The notes below the pieces were generated by a model. The model was not told the origin of the DNA. It did not search any database and saw only the letters and a list, made by a program, of their open reading frames with translations. Positions 16,546-25,178 of a DNA stretch of 64,000 bases are shown here, one piece after another. How positions within the stretch are numbered: position 1 is the stretch's first letter; every line of letters begins with the position of its first letter. This stretch comes from an uncultured Oscillospiraceae bacterium (GTDB lineage: Bacteria > Bacillota > Clostridia > Oscillospirales > Ruminococcaceae), in the NCBI GenBank assembly GCA_934513685.1, contig CAKSWY010000007.1, forward strand, positions 29,325-93,324. Direction: 5' to 3'. The position numbers and the translations under genes are program-made.

Positions 16546-17170
16546 CCCCGCCGTCACCATGGGCGACATTGCCGCCTCCCTGGGCATGGCCGCCGTGCTG
16601 GCCCTGTACATCTACCTGATCTACAAGCTGGTCACCCGCAGCGCCTTCTATTCCCGGGACTTCAACAAGAGCCTGGCCATGCTTCCGGTAATCACCGCCG
16701 GCATTCTGCTGGCCATGCAGAGCAGCTTCGTCATCTCCCTGGGCAGCGTGGGCGCGCTGTCCATCGTCCGCTTCCGCAATGCGGTGAAGGATCCCATGGA
16801 TCTGGTGTTCCTGTTCTGGTCCATCAGCATCGGCATTGTGTGCGGCGCTAAGCTGTACGCCCTGGCCGTTCTGCTGAGCCTGGTGCTCACGGTGCTGGTG
16901 TTTGTGCTGGACTTCATCCCCGCCGCCAAGTCCCCCATGCTGCTGGTGATGAACGGCAGCGATGCCAGCGTGGAAACCGCCCTGCAGCCCATTCTGAAGC
17001 AGCAGGCCAAGGCCGCCCATGTGAAGAGCCGCAACCTGACCACCGCCGGCATTGACTTGATCGTGGAGCTGCGCCCCAACGACCCCGCTGCGCTGGTGCA
17101 GGCCTGCGCCGCTCTGCCGGGCGTGCAGAGCGTGAGCCTGCTGGACCACGACGGCCAGATTCGTTATTGA
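16496..17170 (+). CDS. DUF4956 membrane protein
   Basis: 224 residues. About four predicted transmembrane segments (residues roughly 28-50, 60-80, 95-115 and 118-140) with the conserved loop SLGSVGALSIVRFRNAVKDPMD between them, then a soluble C-terminal domain (about 145-224) with a ferredoxin-like pattern. This is the DUF4956 family that repeatedly accompanies VTC and CotH genes. The ATG lies inside the VTC gene, GGAACTTTGT upstream. A membrane partner for the VTC enzyme, for example a polyphosphate transporter or channel, is plausible but unproven. Confidence 0.88.
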   Translation: MSIKDAIKKSVLQEFTDPAVTMGDIAASLGMAAVLALYIYLIYKLVTRSAFYSRDFNKSLAMLPVITAGILLAMQSSFVISLGSVGALSIVRFRNAVKDPMDLVFLFWSISIGIVCGAKLYALAVLLSLVLTVLVFVLDFIPAAKSPMLLVMNGSDASVETALQPILKQQAKAAHVKSRNLTTAGIDLIVELRPNDPAALVQACAALPGVQSVSLLDHDGQIRY

Positions 17171-17282
17171 TGAGTTTTTTGTGACCGAGCCGGGCAGCCG
17201 ATTCCCCAAAAGCGCGCATTTACCGCCGCTTTTCTGGGCCGCTGCCTGTTGCCCGGTACTTTTTTGTATTGTGAGGTGCTGT

Positions 17283-18932
17283 ATGCACAGGCGTTTCAAA
17301 TATTGGCTGCTGGCCGGGGCCATTGTCGCACTGTCCCTGCTGCTGTGGCTGGCCCCGCATCTAGCGGAGGGCCAGCCGTTGGGTGTGCGCTTTCTTTCCG
17401 ACGAAGCCTGGCAGCAGCTCACCGAAAACGCTCAACCCGCCGGCGAAGCGCTGCCGCTGTGCTGGAACGGGGCGGAGCTGCCCTGTTCCGAGGGCATTTA
17501 CCGGCTGTCCCAGTCATTGGACTCGGAGGGCTGGACCGGCCAGCTGACCAGCGCCGCCGGGGACCTTTCGGTGCAGGCCAGCGCCTGGGCCGACCGGGCC
17601 GACCGGATCGAGGACGGCAAAATTCTTCAGGTGGCGGCCAAACGCGGCGGCCGGGTGGTGCTGTATCAGCTTCAGATCTCCGGCCTGCCCATCCTGTCCA
17701 TCACCGGCGACGAGTTGTACCCCAAAGATGACCCCCTGGACGAGAGCAGCAGCATTGACGAGGGTTCCGGCTCACTGGTTCTGCTGGAGCCGGATCAGAA
17801 CACGGTGTTCATCTCCCAGATGGAGTGGAGCCTGCGCGGGCATTCCACCTATTGGGCCTCCAAACACAACTATCACCTGAAGCTGACCAAGGCCAACGGC
17901 AACAAGCGCAACGCCAGCCTGCTGGGGATGCGCAGCGATGAGGACTGGCTGCTGTACAGCCTGAGCACCGACCCCTCCCGCGCAAAAGAGATGACCTGCA
18001 TCACCCTGTGGAACGAGCTGGCCGCCCAGACTGAGTGGGACTACCCCACCTGTGAGATGGAATATGTGGAGGTGTACATCAACGGCTCCTACGCCGGTTT
18101 GTACGGCTTGGCCAGCCCGGTGGACAAAAAGAGCCTGAACCTGCCGGAAAACGGCAAGCTGTACAAGTGGCGCACCGCCTACCTGCCCTATATGGACATA
18201 GCGGAAGCGCTGGACACCCACACTGAGCGCACCTGGGGCGACGAGCAGGCAGTCAAGCTGCTGTGGCCCAAAAAGGTGCAGGCCGGGGACTGGACGCCCC
18301 TGAAGAATTACGCCATCGCCTTTTTGTACGAACAGGCGGACAATTGGGACGAGGCCCTCTCCCTTGTGGACCTGCGGAACCAGATCGACTCGGCCCTGTT
18401 CACCCAGTTCACCTGTGGGGCCGACAACTTTCTCACCAACCGCATGTACGCCCAGTTTGAACCGGAAGGGGCGCTGTACCGGGTTCCCTGGGACCTGAAT
18501 TACAGCCTGGGCGACGCTTCTTCCTCCTACGACTGGCTGGACCTGCGCCGCACCCTGCTGCCGGACCACGAGATCGACACCCTCTGGCGGCTGAACCCGG
18601 AGGAAATGACCCAGCTGCTGGCCCAGCGCTGGAGCGAGCTTCGCGCGGGCCTGTTCACCCCCGAGCACGTGGAAGAGCTGCTGCGGAAAAACGCGGAGCT
18701 GCTGCACTGGTCCGGCGCTTACGAGCGGGAGTACGCCCTGTGGGGTGAAAACGACGGCGTTGTAACCCACGTGAGCAGCAGCGGCGGCAAGCCCACTCTG
18801 CGCAGCGCCCTGGATCTGGAAGAAACCGTGGACTTTATCTACGAGCGCACGGAGTTTCTGGACGAGACCATGACCCAGTACACCCCGCCGGAGCGGTATT
18901 GGAACTACTGGATGGAAGGGCTGGAGAGCTGA
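17283..18932 (+). CDS. CotH kinase family protein, secreted or membrane-anchored
   Basis: 549 residues. A signal or anchor segment (residues about 7-27) is followed by an extracytoplasmic region and a CotH kinase-like domain: EYVEVYINGSYAGLYGLASPVDKKSLNL, then CGADNFLTNRMYAQF and RVPWDLNYSLGD, matching the conserved metal/ATP-binding aspartates of CotH. Bacillus CotH phosphorylates coat proteins; substrates here are unknown. ATG 17283 follows GTGAGG. Third gene of the VTC-DUF4956-CotH set, 112 nt after DUF4956 and followed by a strong terminator. Confidence 0.88.
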   Translation: MHRRFKYWLLAGAIVALSLLLWLAPHLAEGQPLGVRFLSDEAWQQLTENAQPAGEALPLCWNGAELPCSEGIYRLSQSLDSEGWTGQLTSAAGDLSVQASAWADRADRIEDGKILQVAAKRGGRVVLYQLQISGLPILSITGDELYPKDDPLDESSSIDEGSGSLVLLEPDQNTVFISQMEWSLRGHSTYWASKHNYHLKLTKANGNKRNASLLGMRSDEDWLLYSLSTDPSRAKEMTCITLWNELAAQTEWDYPTCEMEYVEVYINGSYAGLYGLASPVDKKSLNLPENGKLYKWRTAYLPYMDIAEALDTHTERTWGDEQAVKLLWPKKVQAGDWTPLKNYAIAFLYEQADNWDEALSLVDLRNQIDSALFTQFTCGADNFLTNRMYAQFEPEGALYRVPWDLNYSLGDASSSYDWLDLRRTLLPDHEIDTLWRLNPEEMTQLLAQRWSELRAGLFTPEHVEELLRKNAELLHWSGAYEREYALWGENDGVVTHVSSSGGKPTLRSALDLEETVDFIYERTEFLDETMTQYTPPERYWNYWMEGLES

Positions 18933-18942
18933 TTACAAACGC

Positions 18943-18983
18943 CAAAAGCGGCGTGCAGATGCGAATTCTGCACGCCGCTTTTT
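18943..18983. terminator. Bidirectional terminator
   Basis: AAAAGCGGCGTGCAGA..TCTGCACGCCGCTTTTT hairpin between the convergent CotH and CNNM/HlyC genes. Confidence 0.9.
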
Positions 18984-18999
18984 GTATTTGCGGGAAAGA

Positions 19000-20316
19000 T
19001 TATTCGGCCTTTTTCTCCGCCGGCTCCTCCGGCTTCCGGGACTTTGCCGGATGCTTCGGGTCCGGCGTGACCCGCACCATGAGGGTCAGAATGCGTTTGT
19101 CCTTCACCTGGCCCACGGTCACATGAAGGTTCTCGAAGGTAAAGGTCTCCCCGGCCTGGGGGATGTGCTCCAGCTGGGCCAGCGCCCAGCCTGCCGCGCT
19201 GGAAAAATCGCCTTCGCAGTCCTTGGCTTTGCTGCCCACCGTCTCGAACAGATCGTCCACGGGAGTGTCGCCGTCCACCCGATACAGGCCATCGCCCACC
19301 AGCTGGATGGGGCCTTCCTCCGGCTCATCGGTCTCGTCGAAGATTTCACCCACCAGTTCCTCCAGCAGGTCCTCCATGGTCACAATGCCCAGGGTTCCGC
19401 CGTAATCGTCAATGACCACGGCCATGTGCTGCTTTTTGCGGCGCAGCTCCGCCAGCAGGTCGCTGGTGTGCTTGGTGCGGTACACAAAGGTCACATCCCG
19501 GCACATTTTGCGCAGCTGCACCGGTTCCCCTTTGGCCAGGCAGGCCAGCAGGTCCTTGGCGTACAGCATGCCGATGATGTGGTCAATGTCCCCTTCGTAT
19601 ACCGGAATGCGGGTGTAGCCGCTCTCCAGCACCGTGTCCAGAATTTCCTGCTGCGGGGCGTCGGCTTCCACCGCCACCAGATCCACCCGGGGCACCAGAA
19701 TGCGCTGCACCGTGGTGTCGTCAAACTGGATCACGCTCTGCATCATGTCCGTCTCGCGGGAATCCAGCACGCCCTCTTCGCCCACCGTGTCGATGATGGT
19801 TTTCAGCTCGGCCTCGGTCACGCTGGGAGTGCCGTCGTTCTCCGGGTTCGGGCGGGAGACCACCCGCCGGATCCACACAAACACCATCACAACGGGATAA
19901 AACAGGGTGCGCAGAAAATTCAGCGGCCTCGCTACCTGAACGCTCAGATCCTCCGCCCGGTCGTTGGCGATGCTCTTGGGCAGAATTTCGCCGAAGATCA
20001 GCACCAGAACCGTCACTGCAATGGTGGCGGCCAGCGGGCCGTACTGGCTGCCCAGCAGCGCCGTTGCCACCAGCGTAGACAGGGAGGACGCCGTCAGGTT
20101 TACCACGTTGTTGCCCACCAGAATGGTGGAGATGGTGCGGTCATAGTCCGCAATCAGGTCCAGCGCCAGCTGGGCACGGGCGTCTCCCTCCTGCGCCCGG
20201 TTGCGCAGGCGCACCCGGTTCGCCGAGGAGAGCGCCGTTTCCGACGCAGAAAAGAAAGCGGACAATGCAAGCAGAATCAGCAGAATCAGGTACATACTGG
20301 GGCCAGGGGTCTCCAA
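19000..20316 (-). CDS. Hemolysin-family CNNM/CorC membrane protein (DUF21-CBS-CorC_HlyC)
   Basis: 438 residues. An N-terminal DUF21/CNNM region with about four membrane segments (LILLALSAFFSASETALSSANR, then ISTILVGNNVVNLTASS and FGEILPKSIA) is followed by a CBS pair (VPRVDLVAVEADAP, IPVYEGDIDHIIGMLY, VVIDDYGGTLGIVTMEDLLEELVG) and a C-terminal CorC_HlyC domain. The family acts in Mg2+/Co2+ efflux or homeostasis; the hemolysin name is historical. The start used is a TTG with AAAGGA 12 nt upstream; ATG 20295 seven codons later is the alternative and neither is ideal. Confidence 0.9.
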   Translation of the reverse strand: METPGPSMYLILLILLALSAFFSASETALSSANRVRLRNRAQEGDARAQLALDLIADYDRTISTILVGNNVVNLTASSLSTLVATALLGSQYGPLAATIAVTVLVLIFGEILPKSIANDRAEDLSVQVARPLNFLRTLFYPVVMVFVWIRRVVSRPNPENDGTPSVTEAELKTIIDTVGEEGVLDSRETDMMQSVIQFDDTTVQRILVPRVDLVAVEADAPQQEILDTVLESGYTRIPVYEGDIDHIIGMLYAKDLLACLAKGEPVQLRKMCRDVTFVYRTKHTSDLLAELRRKKQHMAVVIDDYGGTLGIVTMEDLLEELVGEIFDETDEPEEGPIQLVGDGLYRVDGDTPVDDLFETVGSKAKDCEGDFSSAAGWALAQLEHIPQAGETFTFENLHVTVGQVKDKRILTLMVRVTPDPKHPAKSRKPEEPAEKKAE

Positions 20317-20681
20317 AAACGATCACGTTCCTTTCAAATGGGGTCATCGTGAAATGACCGGGAATCCGCCCTGCCGGATTCGGCACTTTTTAGAGGGGCG
20401 GAGCAATATGGCCGCTGCTGCGGCAGATTGCATTGCACATCGCTGTGCATATTGCTATTAGGTATAACAGATAGCGCAGTTGATTGCAAGAACCTTTTTG
20501 TAAATTTGTGGTGATGTCCGGGCAAAATTCAACCTTTGTTCCCCTGCCGCACACCGAAAACGCCGCTTCAAAGCGTGGAAAACCTTCCTGCAAAAACGGC
20601 AGGGCCGCCGGGCGGCGTGGTGCTTCACGCCCGGCCCGGCGGCCCTGCCTGCTCAAAACTTCAAAGCGGCTTGTGCGCTTC
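20317..20681. other. Intergenic region between CNNM gene and thrS
   Basis: It holds a leftward promoter at 20461-20489 (TTGCAA, 17 bp, TATACC on the minus strand) with a leader of about 140 nt for the CNNM gene, and the thrS terminator at 20591-20651. No gene was seen. Confidence 0.6.
20591..20651 (-). terminator. Terminator of thrS
   Basis: Minus-strand GGCAGGGCCGCCGGGC pairs with GCCCGGCGGCCCTGCC and is followed by GTTTTTG. Confidence 0.85.
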
Positions 20682-22583
20682 TCAGTTCTCCTTGTTCTTG
20701 ATCTCTTCCAGAATCTGAGCCACAAACTCGTCGGCGCTCATGGTACCGCCCTTGCCCTCCTTGCGGGCGCGGATGGAAACGGTGCCGTTCTCCACTTCCT
20801 TGTCGCCCACCACCAGCATGTAGGGGATCTTCTGCAGCTGGGCTTCGCGGATCTTGTAGTTCATCTTCTCGCTGCGGTAATCGGCCTCGCTGCGCACGCC
20901 GGCCTCATCCAGCTTGGCTTTCAGCTGGCGGGCATACTCGTGGGCACGCTCGGTGATGGGGATGATCTCCACCTGCACGGGGGTCAGCCAGGTGGGGAAG
21001 GCGCCGGCAAAGTGCTCGGTCAGGATGCCGATGAAGCGCTCGATGCTGCCGAACACCACGCGGTGAATCATCACGGGGCAGTGCTTCTGACCATCCTCGC
21101 CGGTGTACTCCAGGTTGAAGCGGCCGGGCAGCTGGTAGTCCAGCTGGATGGTGCCGCACTGCCAGGTACGGCCCAGAGAGTCCTGAATGTGGAAGTCCAG
21201 CTTGGGGCCGTAGAAGGCGCCGTCGCCGGGGTTCACCTCATAGGTCTTGCCGATGCTGGTAATGGCGTCCGCCAGGGCGGCGGTGGCAATGTCCCAGTCC
21301 TCCTTGGAGCCGATGTGGTCATCGGGCATGGTGCTCAGCTCGATCTTGTAGGGCAGCTTGAACAGGCTGTACACCTCGTCAAACAGCTGGGCAATGCGCA
21401 CCACCTCGTCCTTGATCTGCTCTTTGGCCAGCAGGATGTGAGCATCGTCCTGGGTGAAGCAGCGCACACGGAACATACCGTGCAGCGCGCCGCTCAGCTC
21501 ATGGCGGTGCACCAGGCCCAGCTCGCCGTAGCGCAGGGGCAGGTCGCGGTAGGAGTGGGGCTCCATCTCGTACACCAGAATGCTGCCGGGGCAGTTCATA
21601 GGCTTGATGGCGAAGTCCTCACCGTCGATCACGGTGGTGTACATATTTTCCTTGTAGTGATCCCAATGGCCGGAGGTCTCCCACAGGGTGCGCTTCATGA
21701 TCTGGGGCGTGGAGATCTCCAGATAATCCCACTTCTTGTGGACCTGACGCCAGTAGTCGATCAGGGTGTTCTTCAGCACCATGCCCTTGGGCAGGTAGAA
21801 GGGGAAGCCGGGGGCCTCATCCCGGAAGGCGAACAAGCCCAGCTCCTTGCCCAGCTTGCGGTGGTCGCGCTTGGCGGCCTCTTCCAGCATCTTCAGGTGC
21901 TCTTCCAGCATACTGGCCTTGGGGAAGGCAATGCCGTACAGACGGTCCAGGCTGTCGCGGCTGGCATCGGCGCGCCAGTAAGCGGCGGCCACCTTGGTCA
22001 GCTTCACGGCCTTCAGCATGCCGGTGCTCATCAGGTGAGGGCCGGCGCACAGGTCGGTGAAGTCGCCCTGGGTGTAGATGCTCAGCTCCCAGCCCTTGGC
22101 GGCATACTCTTCCAGCAGCTCCAGCTTGTAATCCTGGCCGGCGAAGATCTCGCGGCCCTCTTCCACGGTGATGGTGCGGCGCACAATGGGCTCGTCGGCC
22201 TTCACCAGCTTCTTCATCTCCGCCTCAATGGCCTCGAAGTCGGCAGTGGACAGCGAACGGCCCACCTTAATGTCGTAATACCAGCCGTTCTCCAGGGCGG
22301 GGCCGATGCCGAATTTCGCCTCGGGGAACAGGTGCTGCACGGCCTGGGCCATCACATGGGCGGCGGTGTGCCAGAAGGCGTGCTTGCCGTCGGGGTCGTC
22401 AAACGTGAGGATCTCCAGGCTGCAGTCCTTGGTCAGCAGGGTGCGCAGGTCGCACACTTCGCCGTCAATGCGGGCGGCGCAGGCGCTCTTATACAGGCCC
22501 ATGCCAATGCTCTTGGCAACTTCGGCTGCGGTAACGCCCGCTTCCAGCTCTTTCACGTTGCCTTTCAAATCAACTTTGATCAT
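20682..22583 (-). CDS. thrS: Threonine--tRNA ligase
   Basis: 633 residues, normal size. N-terminal TGS domain (MIKVDLKGNVKELEAGVTAAEVA), an editing/SAD domain with HTAAHVMAQAVQHLFPEAKFGIGP and the zinc-binding H..H, a class II catalytic core (NCPGSILVYE, YGELGLVHRHELSGALHGMFRVR, CFTQDDAHI) and a C-terminal anticodon-binding domain (VEIIPITERAHEYARQLKAKL). ATG 22583 is preferred over an ATG two codons earlier because GGAGGG then sits 7 nt upstream. Expression is controlled by the T-box leader upstream. Confidence 0.97.
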   Translation of the reverse strand: MIKVDLKGNVKELEAGVTAAEVAKSIGMGLYKSACAARIDGEVCDLRTLLTKDCSLEILTFDDPDGKHAFWHTAAHVMAQAVQHLFPEAKFGIGPALENGWYYDIKVGRSLSTADFEAIEAEMKKLVKADEPIVRRTITVEEGREIFAGQDYKLELLEEYAAKGWELSIYTQGDFTDLCAGPHLMSTGMLKAVKLTKVAAAYWRADASRDSLDRLYGIAFPKASMLEEHLKMLEEAAKRDHRKLGKELGLFAFRDEAPGFPFYLPKGMVLKNTLIDYWRQVHKKWDYLEISTPQIMKRTLWETSGHWDHYKENMYTTVIDGEDFAIKPMNCPGSILVYEMEPHSYRDLPLRYGELGLVHRHELSGALHGMFRVRCFTQDDAHILLAKEQIKDEVVRIAQLFDEVYSLFKLPYKIELSTMPDDHIGSKEDWDIATAALADAITSIGKTYEVNPGDGAFYGPKLDFHIQDSLGRTWQCGTIQLDYQLPGRFNLEYTGEDGQKHCPVMIHRVVFGSIERFIGILTEHFAGAFPTWLTPVQVEIIPITERAHEYARQLKAKLDEAGVRSEADYRSEKMNYKIREAQLQKIPYMLVVGDKEVENGTVSIRARKEGKGGTMSADEFVAQILEEIKNKEN

Positions 22584-22599
22584 ATCCATACCCTCCTGC

Positions 22600-22926
22600 C
22601 GGGCACTCTGCCCCGGCCTCTAAAAGAAAAACGCTCCATCCCGCCTGCTTGATACAGTCACGGGATGAAGCGATGAATGCTCCACGGTTCCACCCGAATT
22701 GCGCCAAACCAGAGGCGCCGCTCGAACGGCTGTAACGGGCCTGCCCGGCGGGGGTTCGCCCCCGCGCTCAGCGGTGGTAGGCACGGCGGGCTTCCCGGGC
22801 CGCTCGCAGCACGCCGGGTACCCGGCGGCGACCCTCTCTGAATGGAAAGTACAGACATCCGCGCCCATGTCCGCCTCAACACTTTTGCGGAATGGACCTC
22901 AAAAGCAGCCTTGGCCGCTTTTGATA
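22600..22926 (-). promoter_or_regulatory. T-box riboswitch leader of thrS
   Basis: Downstream of the promoter the minus-strand leader has a structured Stem I region, then the T-box sequence GGGTGGAACC (22686-22695), then a terminator hairpin at 22623-22672 (CTTCATCCCG..CGGGATGGAGC, then TTTTTCTTTT). Uncharged tRNA-Thr would stabilise the antiterminator. The specifier is probably ACC in the CCTACCACC stretch near 22775, but I could not fold the specifier loop rigorously. Confidence 0.88.
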
Positions 22927-22932
22927 TTCCCT

Positions 22933-22961
22933 ATCATAGCCACCCGGGCGGCACAAGTCAA
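22933..22961 (-). promoter_or_regulatory. Promoter of thrS
   Basis: Minus-strand TTGACT, 17-bp spacer, TATGAT, just upstream of the T-box leader. Confidence 0.8.
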
Positions 22962-23033
22962 GGGGCTGGCAAAGTTTTTTCACAACTTTTTGCGTTTCAG
23001 CGCACGCAGCGGCCCGCTGACGGCACATCCGCC

Positions 23034-23062
23034 TTGACATCAGGCCCCGTTTCCACTACAAT
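23034..23062 (+). promoter_or_regulatory. Promoter of rny
   Basis: TTGACA, 17-bp spacer, TACAAT; a near-consensus sigma-A promoter about 330 bp before the rny start. Confidence 0.8.
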
Positions 23063-23390
23063 AAGGTACGGTAGATTAGATGATCTGCGGCAGGGTTTTC
23101 CCCCGCTTTTTGATGTTTTTGCTGCTTGGGTCCCCCTTGGCCCGGCTTTTTATATGCCCCGCTTCCCGGTATGCTTGTGTGGCCGGGCAAACCTCTTTAT
23201 CTGCAAAACGCTGTGCCTTCCCCGCCCGGGGTGTGGTCAGCGCTTGTTTTCGCGGGCCAATTCAGGGGCTTTCTGCGCCATACCATAAATCATCAAAAGG
23301 CATTTTGTTTTCCATACGGCGTACACTGCCGGCACATCATCTCTTCGTGAATATGCTTTGAAGAAATTGTAATTCGAGGAGTGAATCAAC
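23063..23390 (+). other. Long leader of rny
   Basis: About 320 nt of transcribed leader with no convincing coding sequence. A GCGGCAGGGTTTTCCCCCGC-like hairpin followed by TTTTTG occurs near 23090-23115 and could act as an early terminator or processing site; no known riboswitch class was recognised. Confidence 0.45.
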
Positions 23391-24947
23391 TTGACACTGA
23401 CCATCGTACAGGTGGTGGTGGCAATCGTTGTCTGTGCTGCGCTGGTGTGCGCCAGTTTTGTTGCTGGGTCCACCTACCGCCGCAAGACCGCTGAGGCCAA
23501 AATCGGCAGCGCCGAAGAAGAGGCCATGCGCATTGTGAACGAAGCCATCAAAACCGCCGAACAGAAACGCAAGGAAGCCATTGTGGAAGCCAAGGACGAG
23601 GCCTTTCGCCTGAAGTCTGAGGCCGACAAGGAGATCAAGGAGCGCCGGGCGGACATCTCCCGCCAGGAGCGCCGCGTGGACCAGAAGGAAGAAACCCTGG
23701 ACAAGAAAACCGCCCAGCTGGAGCGCCGGGAAGAAGAAGTGAAGGCCCGGGCCGAGCAGGTGGAAGCCCGCCTGGCCGAGGCCGAAGAGCTGAAGGCCCA
23801 GCAGGCCCAGAAGCTGGAGACCATCGCCGGTTTGACCGCCGAGGACGCCAAGCAGCTGCTGCTGACCCGCCTGGACGGCGAGCTGACCCACGAAAAGGCC
23901 ATGCGCATTTCCGCCTATGAGGCCGGCCTGAAGGATGAGATGGACAACATGGCCCGCGAGATGATCGGCCAGGCCATTGCCCGCTGCGCGGCCGACCATT
24001 CCAGCGAAGCCACCGTGAGCGTGGTGCCGCTGCCCAGCGATGAGATGAAGGGCCGCATCATCGGCCGCGAGGGTCGGAACATCCGCGCCCTGGAAACCGC
24101 CACCGGCGTGGACCTCATCATCGACGATACCCCCGAAGCCATCACCCTCTCCAGCTTTGACCAGACCCGCCGCGAGGTGGCCCGCATGGCGCTGGAGAAG
24201 CTCATTGGCGACGGCCGCATTCACCCCGCCCGCATTGAGGAAACGGTGGAGAAGTGCCGCCGTGAGCTGGAAGTGAGCATGAAGCGGGAAGGCGAGCGCG
24301 CCGTGATGGAAGTTGGCCTGCACGGCATTCACCCCGACCTGGTGAAACTGCTGGGCCGTTTGAAGTACCGCACCAGCTTCGGCCAGAACGTGCTGAACCA
24401 CAGCCTGGAAGTGGCCTGGCTGAGCGGCCTGCTGGCTGGTGAGATGGGTGTGAACGTCACCCAGGCCCGCCGCGCCGGCCTGCTGCACGACATCGGCAAG
24501 GCTCTGGACCATGAGATCGAGGGCAGCCACGTGCAGATCGGCGTTGAAATCGCCCGCAAGTACAAAGAGAACCCCGCCATCATCCACGCCATTGAGGCCC
24601 ACCACGGCGACGTGGAGCCCAAAACGCCTCTGGCCTTCATCGTGATGGCAGCCGACGCCATCAGCGCTGCCCGCCCGGGTGCCCGCCGTGAAAACATGGA
24701 GAGCTACATCAAGCGGCTGGAGAACCTGGAGGACCTGAGCTGCAGCTTTGAGGGCGTGGAAAGTGCCTTCGCCGTGCAGGCCGGCCGCGAGGTTCGCATT
24801 ATGGTGAAGCCGGACGCCGTGAACGACGACCAGCTGGTTCTGCTGGCCCGCGCCATCACCAAGAAGATCGAGGAAGAGCTGGATTACCCCGGCCAGATCA
24901 AGGTGAATGTGATCCGCGAGAGCCGCGCGGTGGAATACGCGAAGTAA
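23391..24947 (+). CDS. rny: Ribonuclease Y
   Basis: 518 residues, typical length. One N-terminal membrane helix (about residues 3-25), a long charged coiled coil (about 30-150), a KH domain (KGRIIGREGRNIRALE near residue 220) and an HD domain (GLLHDIGKALDHE, then AIEAHHGDVEP). RNase Y is the membrane-bound endonuclease that starts mRNA decay in many Firmicutes. The start is a TTG at 23391 with GAGGAG 9 nt upstream, and the protein begins directly with the membrane helix. Strong terminator downstream; no recA or cinA nearby. Confidence 0.97.
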   Translation: MTLTIVQVVVAIVVCAALVCASFVAGSTYRRKTAEAKIGSAEEEAMRIVNEAIKTAEQKRKEAIVEAKDEAFRLKSEADKEIKERRADISRQERRVDQKEETLDKKTAQLERREEEVKARAEQVEARLAEAEELKAQQAQKLETIAGLTAEDAKQLLLTRLDGELTHEKAMRISAYEAGLKDEMDNMAREMIGQAIARCAADHSSEATVSVVPLPSDEMKGRIIGREGRNIRALETATGVDLIIDDTPEAITLSSFDQTRREVARMALEKLIGDGRIHPARIEETVEKCRRELEVSMKREGERAVMEVGLHGIHPDLVKLLGRLKYRTSFGQNVLNHSLEVAWLSGLLAGEMGVNVTQARRAGLLHDIGKALDHEIEGSHVQIGVEIARKYKENPAIIHAIEAHHGDVEPKTPLAFIVMAADAISAARPGARRENMESYIKRLENLEDLSCSFEGVESAFAVQAGREVRIMVKPDAVNDDQLVLLARAITKKIEEELDYPGQIKVNVIRESRAVEYAK

Positions 24948-24969
24948 TTCCCTGCAAATATGCAGAAAG

Positions 24970-25025
24970 ATGCCCTGCCCGGGCGGCCGGTTTCCGGTCT
25001 GCATCGGGCAGGGCATTGTGTTTTG
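24970..25025 (+). terminator. Terminator of rny
   Basis: ATGCCCTGCCCG..CGGGCAGGGCAT with an inner CCGGTTTCCGG loop, followed by a TGTGTTTTG tract. Confidence 0.75.
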
Positions 25026-25076
25026 CGCGGGGCGGCGTTTTTCCACATTGCCGTCCCGTTTTGGTGGAAAACCGGC

Positions 25077-25105
25077 TTGTGCTCAGCGCCGCCATATCCT
25101 ACAAT
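25077..25105 (+). promoter_or_regulatory. Promoter of the second LysR gene
   Basis: TTGTGC, 17-bp spacer, TACAAT, about 70 nt upstream of the ATG. Confidence 0.55.
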
Positions 25106-25178
25106 CAATATTGAGTTTTTCTGCAATGCCCGCGCGTTGCAGGTTTTAACCGGCACACCCAACGCCGCAGGAGGTTTT

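Noticed and set aside
20484..22652. A 722-codon plus-strand frame
   Set aside because: Antisense to thrS with the same low-complexity composition; thrS is certain.
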